From Bacteroidales bacterium (GTDB lineage: Bacteria; Bacteroidota; Bacteroidia; Bacteroidales; F082): a stretch of DNA of 64,000 bases. The notes under the pieces are model-generated. The model did no database searches and had not been told where the DNA came from. It worked only from the letters and a program-made list of their open reading frames with translations. Below, one piece after another: positions 52,360 through 62,320 of this stretch. How positions within the stretch are numbered: position 1 is the first letter of the stretch; every line of letters begins with the position of its first letter. The position numbers were made by a program, and so were the translations under genes. The stretch is from NCBI GenBank assembly GCA_017508895.1, contig JAFWRA010000141.1:8608-72607 (forward strand). The letters run 5' to 3'.

Positions 52360-53993
52360 TATTCCTTAAAAACTGAAATGAAACCGAATTGCTTGACATC
52401 AAACAGACCCTTGTCGCTGAGTTTCAGCTCGGGAATGACCAATAATGCCATAAAAGATAAGGTCATAAACGGTGCGAAAAGCTTTGAGCCCAAGCGTTTG
52501 GCCAAAGCATCGGCGTTTTGATAGGCGGCGGCCACCTCGTAGCCGTCCTCATTGCTCATCAGTCCCGCAACGGGCAAGGGCACTGCCACCATCTCTGTAT
52601 TGCAATAGGCCGTCACGCCACCTCCATGCTCAATAAGCAGGTTGACAGCATGAAGGATGTCATTGTCGGTGACACCCACTGCCACAATGTTGTGACTGTC
52701 ATGGGCCACACTCGAAGCTAAAGCGCCACGTTGCAGGCCAAAATTCTTGATAAAGGCAACTGCAGGTTTTGTGGGTTTGTAACGATTGACGACGACTAGT
52801 TTCAATATGTCGCGCTCCACATCGCTAACAAGGCCACCGTTTTCAACTTTCGGCTCAGCAAAAAAAGATTTAGTAATCAGCTGTCCATCAAAGCACTCGA
52901 TAACTTTAATCCGCTTCCCCTCATCAGGCACAAAAAGGTCATCGGCATAAAGGAAATGGGCCTCAAACCGGTTGGGGGTCTCGGTTTCCTTGTATTTGAT
53001 GTTCGACACACCATTTTCGGCAACCAGCACGCCTCTAATATAAGTCTGTCTTGCCACTGGACTGTGCAGGTCGTCGACCACGATGAAGTCGGCATCATCG
53101 CCTAATTGGAGCATTCCGACATTGAGCTTGTAATGTTTCACAGCATTGAGTGAAGCCGCTTTAAGTACATCCAACACATTGTAGCCCAATGCTATAGCCT
53201 TACGAACCAACACATCAATATGACCATCATCCAATTCATCGGGATGCTTGTCATCGGAGCAGAACATCAACTTGTCGGGATGTGTGGCCATCAGTGGAAT
53301 CAATGCATCGAAATTTTTGGCCGCACTGCCTTCACGAACGAGGATCTTCATGCCAAGACCGATTTTTTCCAAGGCTCCCTCAAGACGGAAACACTCATGG
53401 TCGGTGGTGATGCCCGCACTCACATATTTCTGCAAATCGGGGCCTGTCACAGCGGGAGCATGTCCGTCGATGGGCTTGCCATATCGCTTTGCCGAAGCTA
53501 TCTTTTCCATGACTTCACGGTCGTCGAAGATAACTCCGGGATAGTTCATCATCTCTGAAAGATAATAAATATCGTCGGAAGCCATCAGTTCTTCTATATC
53601 CGAAGCATTGAGAGAAGCACCAGCCGTCTCAAAGGCTGTGGCAGGCACGCAGCTGGGAGCACCAAAGAAAAACTTGAAAGGCACCTTTTTGCCGTTGTCG
53701 ATCATATAACGAACACCTTCCTTGCCAAGTACATTGGCTATTTCGTGAGGGTCGCTGACGGTAGCCACTGTACCATGACAGCTGGCCAGCCGGGCAAACT
53801 CTGACGGCACCAGCATCGAGCTTTCAATATGCACATGCGCATCGACGAAGCCTGGCATGATATACCGTGTGTTGCCTACCGCCTTTTCCTCTATTTTGCT
53901 AATCTTCCCGTTTTCGACAACGACAACCCCCGAAAAAATCCTTGAGTTGACAAGGTCGACTATTTGACCTCCTATGGTGAATGAATTGTTCAT
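52359..53993 (-). CDS. ade: Adenine deaminase
   Basis: 544 residues, the length of the Ade family in the amidohydrolase superfamily; converts adenine to hypoxanthine for purine salvage. Metal and catalytic motifs: [71 protein letters not shown] and [13 protein letters not shown], and a C-terminal domain with [33 protein letters not shown] chose ATG 53993 ([14 protein letters not shown]); an earlier Met would add 18 unlike residues. Overlaps the GNAT gene by one base. Confidence 0.94.
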   Translation of the reverse strand: MNNSFTIGGQIVDLVNSRIFSGVVVVENGKISKIEEKAVGNTRYIMPGFVDAHVHIESSMLVPSEFARLASCHGTVATVSDPHEIANVLGKEGVRYMIDNGKKVPFKFFFGAPSCVPATAFETAGASLNASDIEELMASDDIYYLSEMMNYPGVIFDDREVMEKIASAKRYGKPIDGHAPAVTGPDLQKYVSAGITTDHECFRLEGALEKIGLGMKILVREGSAAKNFDALIPLMATHPDKLMFCSDDKHPDELDDGHIDVLVRKAIALGYNVLDVLKAASLNAVKHYKLNVGMLQLGDDADFIVVDDLHSPVARQTYIRGVLVAENGVSNIKYKETETPNRFEAHFLYADDLFVPDEGKRIKVIECFDGQLITKSFFAEPKVENGGLVSDVERDILKLVVVNRYKPTKPAVAFIKNFGLQRGALASSVAHDSHNIVAVGVTDNDILHAVNLLIEHGGGVTAYCNTEMVAVPLPVAGLMSNEDGYEVAAAYQNADALAKRLGSKLFAPFMTLSFMALLVIPELKLSDKGLFDVKQFGFISVFKE

Positions 53994-54056
53994 GAATGTT
54001 GTTTTATTTTGGCGCAAATATACAGAATCAATCCCAAACTTGAACAAATAGCATGT

Positions 54057-54365
54057 TTAATCATTGTCCCAAAAGTAAAAGAAACTCACTATCCGACAGA
54101 AGAGCTCACGATACCAAGCTTGTTTCAGTTCAAGGTCTACGTCTTTGGTGCGGCTGCGGAAAATGTGTATCCGATAGAAGAAGTTATGCGACCTCCATTC
54201 ACGCACCTGTGACTCTATATCGCGTTGACAAACAGCCATTTCAGGTGGTACAGACGCGCGCAATTCCTGCAAATAATCACGCATGGCGCTTTTGCTCTTG
54301 ACGATGCAAGAATCCAGAATTTTTGTGTTGGTGACTGTAGGAATGGCATTTGAGGTATCCATCAT
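54057..54365 (-). CDS. Small conserved Bacteroidota protein, unknown function
   Basis: 102 residues, no signal peptide. The core MRDYLQELRASVPPEMAVCQRDIESQVREWRSHNFFYRIHIFRSRTKDVDLELKQAWYRELFCRIVSFFYFW looks real: EWRxHNxxYxxHIxRSxTKDVDLxxxQxWY recurs, in my memory, in short Bacteroidetes proteins. The hydrophobic C-terminal end may associate with membrane. Its ATG overlaps the MATE stop (ATGA), which supports translation and co-expression with the efflux gene. Confidence 0.7.
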   Translation of the reverse strand: MMDTSNAIPTVTNTKILDSCIVKSKSAMRDYLQELRASVPPEMAVCQRDIESQVREWRSHNFFYRIHIFRSRTKDVDLELKQAWYRELFCRIVSFFYFWDND

Positions 54366-55729
54366 TCTGTGGGTCTAAACACTTTTCTTTGGGACAACAT
54401 CAAGACAAAAGCAAGCAATGCACCCATCATATCAGAGATGGTCATCGAAGCCCACACCCCCGTCAATCCCAATCCGCCCATATTGACAAAGAGTGGCGGA
54501 ATGATGTAGATCATCGGGGCAAGAAACAGCACCTGACGCGAAAGGCTGGTGACAATGGCAATCCAAGGTTTGTCGATACTTTGAAAGAAGTTGGAGTTGG
54601 TGATGGTGAAACCTACCAAAGGAAACATCACCATCATAAAGCGCATAGCGGGTACTGCAATTTCAATCAGCGCATCGTCGGTGGTAAAAGCCCGCAGCAA
54701 AAGGCTTGGAATGGTCAAAGCAAGCAAGGCTCCGACAAAGCCTATCAGCACATTGATTTTCATGGTCAACGTATAAACCGACTTCAACCGGTCGAGATGT
54801 CCCGCACCATAATTATAGCCTGCGATGGGCTGCATGCCTTGGCACACGCCAAGGATCAGCATCACGCTGAGGCTGCCGAAAGTGTTCACGATACCGTATG
54901 CACCCACAGCAAGGTCGCCACCATACCGTATCAGCTGCCGATTGAGCAAAGCCACCACGCCAGAGGCCGCCACATTCATCAAAAAAGGACTCATGCCGAT
55001 AAGCAGAATGTTACGGAATATGTAGAGCTTCGGCTTCCAGGAATGCCGACGGAAGCGGATAAACGAGCTCCGCTGCAGGAAATGCCAAACGGCCACAATA
55101 CCCGAGCATGTCATAGAGATTGTGGTAGCCCAAGCCGCACCTCCGATGCCCCAATCCAACACGAAAATGAACAAGGCATCAAGCACTATATTGAGTATGG
55201 CACCTCCTGCCAAAATCCACATGGATTTGATAGGATAACCCGTAGCACGTATCAAACCCGTCAAATTGAAAGTCACAGTGGTCATGAACATACCCGGCAG
55301 CACAATGTCCATATACTCGCGGGCATAGGCAATAGTATCATCGGAGGCGCCAAACAAAGTCAAAATACGGTCCATGAAAAGATAGCCTCCCGAAACAAAA
55401 AGAAAACCAAAGATAAACGTCAACAGCATACTGTTGCCCAAGATGTCTTCAGCCCATTTGTAATCTTTCTTGCCTAGCACAATCGACATGCGCGCCGAAG
55501 AGCCCACACCCACCAAAGAACCAAAAGCATGGATGATGTTCATGATAGGCATGGTGATGGCAAGGCCTGCAATGGCCAAAGCCCCAACACACTGTCCCAA
55601 AAACACACGGTCGACTATGTTGTAAATCGAAGCGATAATTTGGCTTACGATTGATGGCAATGCATAAATCCAAAGTAATCTTCTGATACTCTTAGTTTCA
55701 AGTTCTAAAGTTCTATCCGTCTGATGCAT
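54362..55729 (-). CDS. MATE-family multidrug efflux transporter
   Basis: 455 residues with twelve membrane helices. Start region IRRLLWIYALPSIVSQIIASIYNIVDRVFLGQCVGALAIAGLAITMPIMNIIHAFGSLVGVGSSARMSIVLGKKD and the second-half repeat LIGMSPFLMNVAASGVVALLNRQLIRYGGDLAVGAYGIVNTFGSLSVMLILGVCQGMQPIAGYNYGAG are typical of the NorM/MATE drug/Na+ or H+ antiporters. I chose ATG 55729 (MHQTDRTLELETKSIRRLL); the upstream hydrophobic codons overlap the promoter region. Substrate unknown. Confidence 0.92.
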   Translation of the reverse strand: MHQTDRTLELETKSIRRLLWIYALPSIVSQIIASIYNIVDRVFLGQCVGALAIAGLAITMPIMNIIHAFGSLVGVGSSARMSIVLGKKDYKWAEDILGNSMLLTFIFGFLFVSGGYLFMDRILTLFGASDDTIAYAREYMDIVLPGMFMTTVTFNLTGLIRATGYPIKSMWILAGGAILNIVLDALFIFVLDWGIGGAAWATTISMTCSGIVAVWHFLQRSSFIRFRRHSWKPKLYIFRNILLIGMSPFLMNVAASGVVALLNRQLIRYGGDLAVGAYGIVNTFGSLSVMLILGVCQGMQPIAGYNYGAGHLDRLKSVYTLTMKINVLIGFVGALLALTIPSLLLRAFTTDDALIEIAVPAMRFMMVMFPLVGFTITNSNFFQSIDKPWIAIVTSLSRQVLFLAPMIYIIPPLFVNMGGLGLTGVWASMTISDMMGALLAFVLMLSQRKVFRPTE

Positions 55730-55764
55730 ATAATAAAAAAAGAGAAATGAGAAAAAAACGGTTG

Positions 55765-55815
55765 CAAAAGTAGCAAAAAAGCCCGTCCCTAATCCAAACA
55801 ATTTCCGTATTTTTG
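55765..55815. promoter_or_regulatory. Divergent promoters of the MATE gene and the O-acetylation locus
   Basis: On the minus strand TTG (55797-55795), 22 bases, TACTTTTG (55772-55765) faces the MATE gene. On the plus strand TATTTTTG (55808-55815) lies 50 bases before the gene at 55866; its upstream element is weak. Confidence 0.45.
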
Positions 55816-55865
55816 CCTTCTCTTTTCAAAAGAGGAAGTGAGATAGCATTCGAACCTGTAATAAG

Positions 55866-56960
55866 ATGAATTTTAGAGCGTTAATCATATCATTATTCAT
55901 GTTTTTCTGTCTGACGGCCAACAATTGTTGCGTATCGTCGGGTTCCAACGCCATTACTAAAGAGCTGAAAACGATAGAAAAAGAAATCTCTCTTCCTTAT
56001 CACCATGATTTGGACAAATCTATCGAAAAATACAACCAGAAATCCTTGCCGGAAGTGTTCTTGGCTCACGAAGCCTTCATTGAAGAAGAATTAGGAACAC
56101 GTAACCTCCCCTTGGAGCTGAAGTATTTACCCTTGGCATTTTCTGAGATGCAGCCCGGCTATCATCATGATGGTCGCTGCGGGGTTTGGGCCATGCCTGC
56201 TTTAACAGGAATGCATTACGGCCTAATCATCGATGAACGGCATGATGAGCGTTATTCCGTTGAAGCCTCCACCAAGGCCGCCTTGGACTATCTTTCGGAC
56301 CTTCATGAAAAATACAACGACTGGTGGCATGCCATCCTGGCTTTCTCAAGCAGCCCCAACGCACTACAACATGCCCTTTCGAAAAGCGAGAAAGACCCTG
56401 AACTATGGGATTTCTACGACCAAAAACTGATCCCTAACTCTGAAATCATCAGCGATTTCATTGCTTGTGTATGCGTTTACCACGACCATCAGGTTGAAGA
56501 TACCCTACCCAAAGAGCGGGAAACCACGGAAATCAGTTTTTCACAACCCATTTCCATCGAAGTATTGGCACAGAAAACAGGGCTTTCTGTGGAAAGGATC
56601 AAAGCACTGAATCCCGTCTACCGTTCAGATGTCTTCGTTCCTCTTGAACACTATCCATTAGTATTGCCCAACGAAGTCGCGAAACAATTTGCTGACATTG
56701 AGACTCGACTCTATGAAGAGACCGTCGTTGAAGCACCTACCATTAAGGAAGAGCCAAAACAAACGGTCAAAGAAGAGCCCAAAAAACATGAGAAACAGCC
56801 AAAAAGTAAAGAAAAGACCATAATATATAAGGTGAAAAAAGGTGACACACTGAGTCATATCGCCAAAAAACACCATGTTACAATATCAGAATTAATTGAA
56901 TGGAACCACCTGGAAAGTGACTTTATCCGGGAGGGTCAAGAATTGATAATAAAAAAATGA
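55866..56960 (+). CDS. Degenerate lytic-transglycosylase-like protein with LysM
   Basis: 364 residues. Signal peptide/lipobox-like start (LTANNC, Cys21 or 22). Residues ~76-165 follow the MltD/Slt layout: LPLELKYLPLAFSEMQPGYHHDGRCGVWAMPALTGMHYGLIIDERHDERYSVEASTKAALDYLSDLHEKYNDWWHAILAF. In active relatives LPVIESGLNP carries the catalytic Glu; here that position is Phe92 (LPLAFSEMQP) and the YNCGPG motif has become SSSPNA, so enzyme activity is doubtful. A LysM-like region (about 220-262) and a clear LysM (318-363, YKVKKGDTLSHIAKKHHVTISELIEWN) would bind glycan chains. It overlaps the next gene by ATGA and heads the SGNH-SGNH-MBOAT operon. Confidence 0.8.
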   Translation: MNFRALIISLFMFFCLTANNCCVSSGSNAITKELKTIEKEISLPYHHDLDKSIEKYNQKSLPEVFLAHEAFIEEELGTRNLPLELKYLPLAFSEMQPGYHHDGRCGVWAMPALTGMHYGLIIDERHDERYSVEASTKAALDYLSDLHEKYNDWWHAILAFSSSPNALQHALSKSEKDPELWDFYDQKLIPNSEIISDFIACVCVYHDHQVEDTLPKERETTEISFSQPISIEVLAQKTGLSVERIKALNPVYRSDVFVPLEHYPLVLPNEVAKQFADIETRLYEETVVEAPTIKEEPKQTVKEEPKKHEKQPKSKEKTIIYKVKKGDTLSHIAKKHHVTISELIEWNHLESDFIREGQELIIKK

Positions 56961-58480
56961 AGCCCATACGCATATTGATTTTCATCATTTCGGTGATTGC
57001 CCTGCTTGGAATCGTTTGGTTCTTTTTCCCAGAAGAAGGCATTCAGGTCGAGAACCGCAACCTCCGCTTCCCCTCATACGCAGAAGACAAGAATCCAAGT
57101 AAAGACAAGACCGTCGACGTGGATGATGTCATCGACAAGGTGAACAAGAGCTTTGTGATGAACTATTCCGAATCACTGCTCGATAGCTTGCGTTTCTTCC
57201 GCAGCTACCTCAAGGAAAACCCCAACCGCATCTATCTGCCTCAGGATGACTACGAGTATTTCGACTCGCTGTTCTACTTGTTCGAGCAAGCCAAAGGGGA
57301 AGGAAAAACCTACCGTGTGATGCATTACGGCGACTCTCAGATCGAAATGGACCGCATTTCTTCTGTCCTTCGCCAAAAGCTGCAGGATTTTTTCGGAGGT
57401 TCGGGGCCTAACATGATTCCAGCCATCCAAGCCGTGCCTACCATATCCGTTTCGCAGCAATGCTCCAACCTCACTCGTTACACCTTATATGGAGACGAAA
57501 GCACGCGTCGTGCTCCACATAACCGCTATGGAGTGATGACCCAATTTGCCCAAGTGCAAGGCGAGGGTTCCATTTCGTTCATCCAAACCAACCACTCGCG
57601 CGCCTTCGAGAACTCAAAGATGATTTCAACCGTGTCGGTGCTTTTGGGAAGAAACAGCAATGGCTTTAAGGCTACCTTGAAATGCGATTCCCTCAATTTG
57701 GAGCCTAAGATCCTGCCCGCCAACGACAGCGTATCCCTTATCACCTGGAATCTGCCTGTCAACGTGAAACGAGGCACCATCAACTTTAAGGGTAATGCCG
57801 AAATCTATGCCATCCTGCTCGACGGTGAACCAGGCGTGGCCATCGATAATGTAGCCTTGCGCGGATGTTCGGGAACCATATTTACCCGCATTGACGAGCC
57901 CACCATGCGGCAATCTTTCGCCCTTCTCGACACCCGACTGATTATCCTGCAATTTGGCGGAAACAGGATGCCTGGCATCACTTCCTCCAGCAGTATTTCG
58001 GCCTATACCAGGGAATTGGAGAAACAAATCGACTATGTGAAACGTGTGGCTCCCAAAGCCACATTGATATTCATCGGTCCTGCCGACATGAGCAAGAGCT
58101 ACAATGGAAAGCTAGGCACATGGAAAGGTCTTCCAGAGCTGAACGACTCTCTTCGCTCGATGGCCCTGCGCAATAACATTGCCTATTGGGACATGTTTCA
58201 TGTGATGGGCGGCGAAGGCTCGATGGTGCAATGGGTGAAACACAAACCCGCATTGGCCGGCCCCGACCATATCCACTTCACGTTCCACGGCGCACAGGAA
58301 ATCGGTTCCGACTTGGCCAAGTCGTTCACCACCTATTACGACTTCTACCAACTGCGCAAGCACGTGCCCTCCCAATACGTCATCGACTTTATCAACAGCG
58401 ACAAAACCGAGGATTCGATTAGAGAAGCCTACAGAAAGCATTTACCCATCTATCAACCCTATGCCCAATCCAAACGATGA
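56957..58480 (+). CDS. SGNH-hydrolase-like protein of an O-acetylation operon (first)
   Basis: 507 residues. One N-terminal membrane helix or signal anchor (about 5-24). SGNH motifs: block I YRVMHYGDSQIEMDR (Ser127), block III IILQFGGNRM (Asn336) and block V GPDHIHFTFHGAQEIG (Asp437, His440), so the Ser-Asp-His set looks complete. In systems with an MBOAT partner such proteins transfer or remove acetyl groups outside the membrane (compare PatB, AlgX/AlgJ). Overlaps by ATGA with the genes on both sides, which argues for tight stoichiometry. Acceptor unknown. Confidence 0.82.
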   Translation: MKPIRILIFIISVIALLGIVWFFFPEEGIQVENRNLRFPSYAEDKNPSKDKTVDVDDVIDKVNKSFVMNYSESLLDSLRFFRSYLKENPNRIYLPQDDYEYFDSLFYLFEQAKGEGKTYRVMHYGDSQIEMDRISSVLRQKLQDFFGGSGPNMIPAIQAVPTISVSQQCSNLTRYTLYGDESTRRAPHNRYGVMTQFAQVQGEGSISFIQTNHSRAFENSKMISTVSVLLGRNSNGFKATLKCDSLNLEPKILPANDSVSLITWNLPVNVKRGTINFKGNAEIYAILLDGEPGVAIDNVALRGCSGTIFTRIDEPTMRQSFALLDTRLIILQFGGNRMPGITSSSSISAYTRELEKQIDYVKRVAPKATLIFIGPADMSKSYNGKLGTWKGLPELNDSLRSMALRNNIAYWDMFHVMGGEGSMVQWVKHKPALAGPDHIHFTFHGAQEIGSDLAKSFTTYYDFYQLRKHVPSQYVIDFINSDKTEDSIREAYRKHLPIYQPYAQSKR

Positions 58481-59742
58481 AAAGAATCCTCGTCATACTT
58501 TTTTGGGCATTAGCAACGCTGACAGCCTTTGGTCAGACGCAACCTTTGACGAAAGAGGTCCCAAACTACCCGTTCACGCATTTTGAACGGAATCGGATTG
58601 TCTATCCGGGCGACAGCCTGCCTATGGAACAGTTCTTCCAAAAATTGGATTCCGTCCTGTTTTTGGGCGATGGCAATGTCACCATCATGCACATTGGCGG
58701 TTCACATGTGCAGGCGGGTGTTTTCACGCAGCAGTTTCGCGACAATTTATTAAGCATTGGCACTGATTTGATTGGCGGACAGAGTTTCGTCTTCCCATTT
58801 TCAGCCGGCAGCACCAACAACCCTTCCTATTACATGGTAAAATATACCGGCTCGTGGAGTTATTGCCGCAATGCCGTGAAAAATGAAAACGAAAAACGGA
58901 TGGGACTGGCAGGGGCTGCCATCACCACCGCCGACTCCATCGCCTCCGTCAGCATCATCACCCGCGAGCGCTATCCTTCCCTCATGCCGCCTGTTTTCGA
59001 TTTCAACAAGGTGACCCTCCTTGGGTTCGCCGATACCGTCAATGTGGAACCTTTGGTCAGCTACGACGGAACCACTATTCGGGCCCATCGTGACGAACAA
59101 CTATCCTCCTACACTTTCGACTTGCCTTCCTATACCGATTCCATCCATATCTATTTCGACTCTATCCCTGGTGAGTTCACCATCACCGGCGTTCTGTTGG
59201 AAAGCGAAAAAACGGGAATCAATGTGCACGGCATAGGCGTCAATGGAGCCAGTGTACCTTCCTATTTGCGCTGCGAAGACTTCGAACGCGACCTTGCCTT
59301 GATCAAGCCCGACCTCGTCATCTTTGGCATCGGCATCAATGACGCGGCAGAAAAAGACTTCGACAAGTGGATTTTCAAGCAGAACTACAAGGAACTCATC
59401 AAAATCATCCAACGCGTCAATCCTGATTGCGCCATGCTTTTCATGACCAACAACGACAGCTTCAAACGGATAAAGAAAAACAAATACCAAGTGAACGAAA
59501 ACGGCTTGGTGGCGCAACAGGCTTTCATGGAGATGGGGAAAAAGTACAATGCCGCCGTGTGGGACCAATTCGACATCATGGGCGGACTGAATTCGATGAA
59601 GGAATGGGAAGACGCAGGCTTGGCCAAGAAAGACAAGGTGCATTTCACCAACGAAGGCTACAGGCTGTTGGGCGATTTGCTTTACAATGCCTTCATTGAT
59701 AGATATATAGAACACATTAAATCCACTGCAAAACGACCGTGA
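58477..59742 (+). CDS. SGNH-hydrolase-like protein of an O-acetylation operon (second)
   Basis: 421 residues with a cleavable signal peptide (1-19, AFG|QTQ). Block I is ITIMHIGGSHVQAG (Ser76, with Gly in place of the usual Asp), block III LVIFGIGINDAAEKDF (Asn288) and block V KKDKVHFTNEGYRLLGD (Asp386, His389). It is homologous in layout to the preceding protein but diverged, and lacks a lasting membrane anchor, so it is probably periplasmic. It begins inside the stop of that gene and is followed 2 bases later by the MBOAT gene. Confidence 0.82.
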   Translation: MKRILVILFWALATLTAFGQTQPLTKEVPNYPFTHFERNRIVYPGDSLPMEQFFQKLDSVLFLGDGNVTIMHIGGSHVQAGVFTQQFRDNLLSIGTDLIGGQSFVFPFSAGSTNNPSYYMVKYTGSWSYCRNAVKNENEKRMGLAGAAITTADSIASVSIITRERYPSLMPPVFDFNKVTLLGFADTVNVEPLVSYDGTTIRAHRDEQLSSYTFDLPSYTDSIHIYFDSIPGEFTITGVLLESEKTGINVHGIGVNGASVPSYLRCEDFERDLALIKPDLVIFGIGINDAAEKDFDKWIFKQNYKELIKIIQRVNPDCAMLFMTNNDSFKRIKKNKYQVNENGLVAQQAFMEMGKKYNAAVWDQFDIMGGLNSMKEWEDAGLAKKDKVHFTNEGYRLLGDLLYNAFIDRYIEHIKSTAKRP

Positions 59743-59743
59743 C

Positions 59744-61609
59744 ATGTTGACTTTCCCTGAAATAGCATTGGATTTCCTGAAAAACCTGTTTTCGTTCGAC
59801 AAGGCACATCCCTTGTTGTTCACCCAGTTTTATTTCTGGGCGTTCTTCGCCATCGTGTTCGCCTTTTTCTGCCTGTTCAAAAACAAGTGTCTGCTCCGCA
59901 ACACCTATTTGTTTTTCGTCAGCTTGTTTTTCTATTACAAAACCAGCGGGCTCTTCACTTTAATACTGATTTTCATCACTTTATATAATTTCTTTGCGGG
60001 CAAATGGCTGCATTCGCGAAAGAAAGACGGGAGCCGGAATATGGTGTTGGCCATCAGCGTCATTGTCAATCTGTTCACACTTTTCTACTTCAAATACGCC
60101 TATTTCCTTACAGATGTCCTCAACAACCTTACTGGATTGAAATTCCGTGTGTTCGACGTGTTCTCATGGGTAGGCAACCAAATCACGGGCGACAACCGCT
60201 TCAGCGTTGACTCCATCCTGCTGCCCGTAGGCATCTCGTTCTACACTTTCCAAGCCATCAGCTACATCATGGATGTCTACCGCAAGCGCATCTCACCTGT
60301 GAAAAACATCTTCGACTTCGGCTTCTATATCAGCTTCTTCCCGCAGCTGGTGGCCGGTCCCATCGTGAGAGCTAACGAGTTCATCCCGCAACTGCACAAG
60401 AAATACTTCCTCAGTCGCCGTCAGTTTGGCATCGCTGTCTTTTGGATCATGAACGGATTGGTGAAGAAAATCGTGCTCAGCGACTACATCGCCATCAACT
60501 TCATCGACCGCGTGTTTGAACAGCCCTTGATGTTTACAGGCTTCGAGAACCTGATGGCCTTGTTCGGCTATTCGTTGCAGGTCTATGCCGACTTCTCGGG
60601 TTACACCGACATCGCCATTGGCGTGGCCATGCTGATGGGCTTTTATCTGCCCAAGAACTTCAACTCGCCCTACAAGGCCAAGAGCCCCGCTGAGTTTTGG
60701 AACCGCTGGCACATGTCGCTGTCGCGCTGGCTGAAAGACTATCTCTACATCCCCTTGGGAGGCAACCGCAAAGCCACCTTTGGCTCGTTCTGCATCATCA
60801 TCGTGATTGCAGCCATCGCGGTTTTCCTCTCCAACAGCCTATGGGTGGCTGTCGGCGTTGGCGCCATCGCTTTGACATTAGGGGTTGTGGCCATTTTCGT
60901 TCCTAAAAAACGAAGAAAAATCACCACCGAAATCAACAGGATGGACACGATGCTGCTAGGTGGATTGTGGCATGGAGCCTCATGGAATTTCATGATATGG
61001 GGTGGCCTGAACGGGCTTGGAATGGTGTTTTACCGTTTTTGGCAAGATTGGAATGTGTATGTGCGCACCTTGTTTATTCTTATTGTAACCGCCGGACTAA
61101 AGCTGCTTTGCTATTACACGCCCCAACCCGTGTTTTATGTGCTTTGCGTGTGGTGCCTCATCGTCTTATGTGGGAATATCATCCGCATGACTTACAACCT
61201 ATTCGGAGGGAAAAAGCCTTGGCAATGGCTACAAGACGCGTGGGCTATTTTCCAGACCTTTACTTTCATCACCTTCACGCGACTCTTCTTCCGCAGCGGT
61301 TCCAACCTCGACCCTGCCGAGGCCAACGAAACGGCGTGGAACACGGCCAAGAATATGGTCAACCAAATGGGCAGCCATTGGGACTTGAACAGGATTCCTG
61401 ACATCATTACCCACTATCGCAATGTGTTTATCCTCATCGTGATAGGTCTGGTTATCCATTGGTTGCCTGAGAATTTCAAGCGGCGCTACCGCATCTGGTT
61501 TGCCAAGATGCCCATCCCGCTGATGATTGTGGTCTGCGCCCTCATCGTATTCGTCATCTACCAGTTCATCACGGCCGACCTACAATCGTTCATTTATTTC
61601 CAGTTCTGA
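59744..61609 (+). CDS. MBOAT-family O-acyltransferase (AlgI/PatA-like)
   Basis: 621 residues, about eleven membrane helices. Family motifs: LLPVGISFYTFQAISYIMDVYR, FFPQLVAGPIVRANEFIPQL, YSLQVYADFSGYTDIAIGVAMLMGFYLPKNFNSPYKAKSPAEFWNRWHMSLSRWLKDYLYIPLGGNR (His323) and LLGGLWHGASWNFMIWGGLNGLG (His410, the invariant active-site His). It passes acetyl groups across the membrane to an SGNH partner for glycan O-acetylation. The last gene of the four-gene operon. The insertion VAVGVGAIALTLGVVAIFVPKKRRK (about 368-392) adds an extra helix relative to AlgI. Confidence 0.93.
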   Translation: MLTFPEIALDFLKNLFSFDKAHPLLFTQFYFWAFFAIVFAFFCLFKNKCLLRNTYLFFVSLFFYYKTSGLFTLILIFITLYNFFAGKWLHSRKKDGSRNMVLAISVIVNLFTLFYFKYAYFLTDVLNNLTGLKFRVFDVFSWVGNQITGDNRFSVDSILLPVGISFYTFQAISYIMDVYRKRISPVKNIFDFGFYISFFPQLVAGPIVRANEFIPQLHKKYFLSRRQFGIAVFWIMNGLVKKIVLSDYIAINFIDRVFEQPLMFTGFENLMALFGYSLQVYADFSGYTDIAIGVAMLMGFYLPKNFNSPYKAKSPAEFWNRWHMSLSRWLKDYLYIPLGGNRKATFGSFCIIIVIAAIAVFLSNSLWVAVGVGAIALTLGVVAIFVPKKRRKITTEINRMDTMLLGGLWHGASWNFMIWGGLNGLGMVFYRFWQDWNVYVRTLFILIVTAGLKLLCYYTPQPVFYVLCVWCLIVLCGNIIRMTYNLFGGKKPWQWLQDAWAIFQTFTFITFTRLFFRSGSNLDPAEANETAWNTAKNMVNQMGSHWDLNRIPDIITHYRNVFILIVIGLVIHWLPENFKRRYRIWFAKMPIPLMIVVCALIVFVIYQFITADLQSFIYFQF

Positions 61610-61638
61610 TTAGTATTTCCTATTTTTGCGGGAAACTC

Positions 61639-61670
61639 TTGCACGGTAACAAATAAATACATTATCTTTG
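61639..61670 (+). promoter_or_regulatory. Promoter, first copy of the repeated cassette
   Basis: TTG (61639-61641), 21 bases, TATCTTTG (61663-61670), then AAATCCGCTGGGACGGGGA as in the two larger copies at 62321 and 63412. It lies 61 bases before the lipoprotein gene at 61732. Confidence 0.6.
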
Positions 61671-61731
61671 CAAGCAAATCCGCTGGGACGGGGAGATTTT
61701 ATAGGCCACTTATACATAAAATTGACAGGTG

Positions 61732-62259
61732 ATGAAAAACATAGTAACATATTTTATGATGGTCATCAGTGTTGTTGTTTTCTCGAACTGTACCAATAAA
61801 GGTAGGATTACCGAGTTGCAAGGCTGCTCTTTTGAGCCTGAACAGCTTGTTTCGGAAATCATGCAGGAATATGATGCCGATTCGGTAAGCATAACCTATC
61901 GAAGGTTCAGATTAGAACCAAGTTGGCCCTTGATAAAAGCCCCTGTGGTTGAGATTTTCAACCCACGAATGAAGTCGCTGGATTTCAAGACACTGGACAA
62001 GACTATGAAGGAACTTGATAAGCTCGATGATGAGATACACCTAAGGGATAGCCTTGAAGAAGAGTTGAAGCCGATAGCGGAAAGAATAGTGAATGGGTGC
62101 AACCCAAGGAGATATAACGATCTTATTATAGACATCAGAAAGGTAAATGAATCGGGAAAAAAAACACATCAATTTGTGTTCAGTTACGAAGATCTTCTTG
62201 ATATCAAACAAACAAGAATACCTTATGACAACCAAGTGCTGACGCTGAACTCTATTTGA
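61732..62259 (+). CDS. Lipoprotein of the accessory right end, unknown function
   Basis: 175 residues. Lipoprotein signal MKNIVTYFMMVISVVVFSNC (Cys20). The mature part is charged and probably alpha/beta (ELQGCSFEPEQLVSEIMQEYDADSVSITYRRFRLEPSWPLIKAPVVEIFNPRMKSLDFKTLDKTMKELDKL). The ATG at 61732 is preferred over the GTG just before it. Its base composition is more AT-rich than the MBOAT operon, and it is preceded by a copy of the repeated promoter cassette, both signs of recent gain. Its place beside an Rhs fragment would fit an immunity or toxin-linked role, but nothing in the protein shows it. Confidence 0.75.
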   Translation: MKNIVTYFMMVISVVVFSNCTNKGRITELQGCSFEPEQLVSEIMQEYDADSVSITYRRFRLEPSWPLIKAPVVEIFNPRMKSLDFKTLDKTMKELDKLDDEIHLRDSLEEELKPIAERIVNGCNPRRYNDLIIDIRKVNESGKKTHQFVFSYEDLLDIKQTRIPYDNQVLTLNSI

Positions 62260-62320
62260 GATTGAGACAACAACAAAGAAATGCGATTAACTAAAACGAA
62301 AATAAATAACATACAAAAAA

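Noticed and set aside
54350..55477. 375-codon open frame on the plus strand opposite the MATE gene
   Set aside because: Composition (His, Gln, Arg, no hydrophobic pattern) is that of an antisense shadow; the MATE gene on the other strand is certain.
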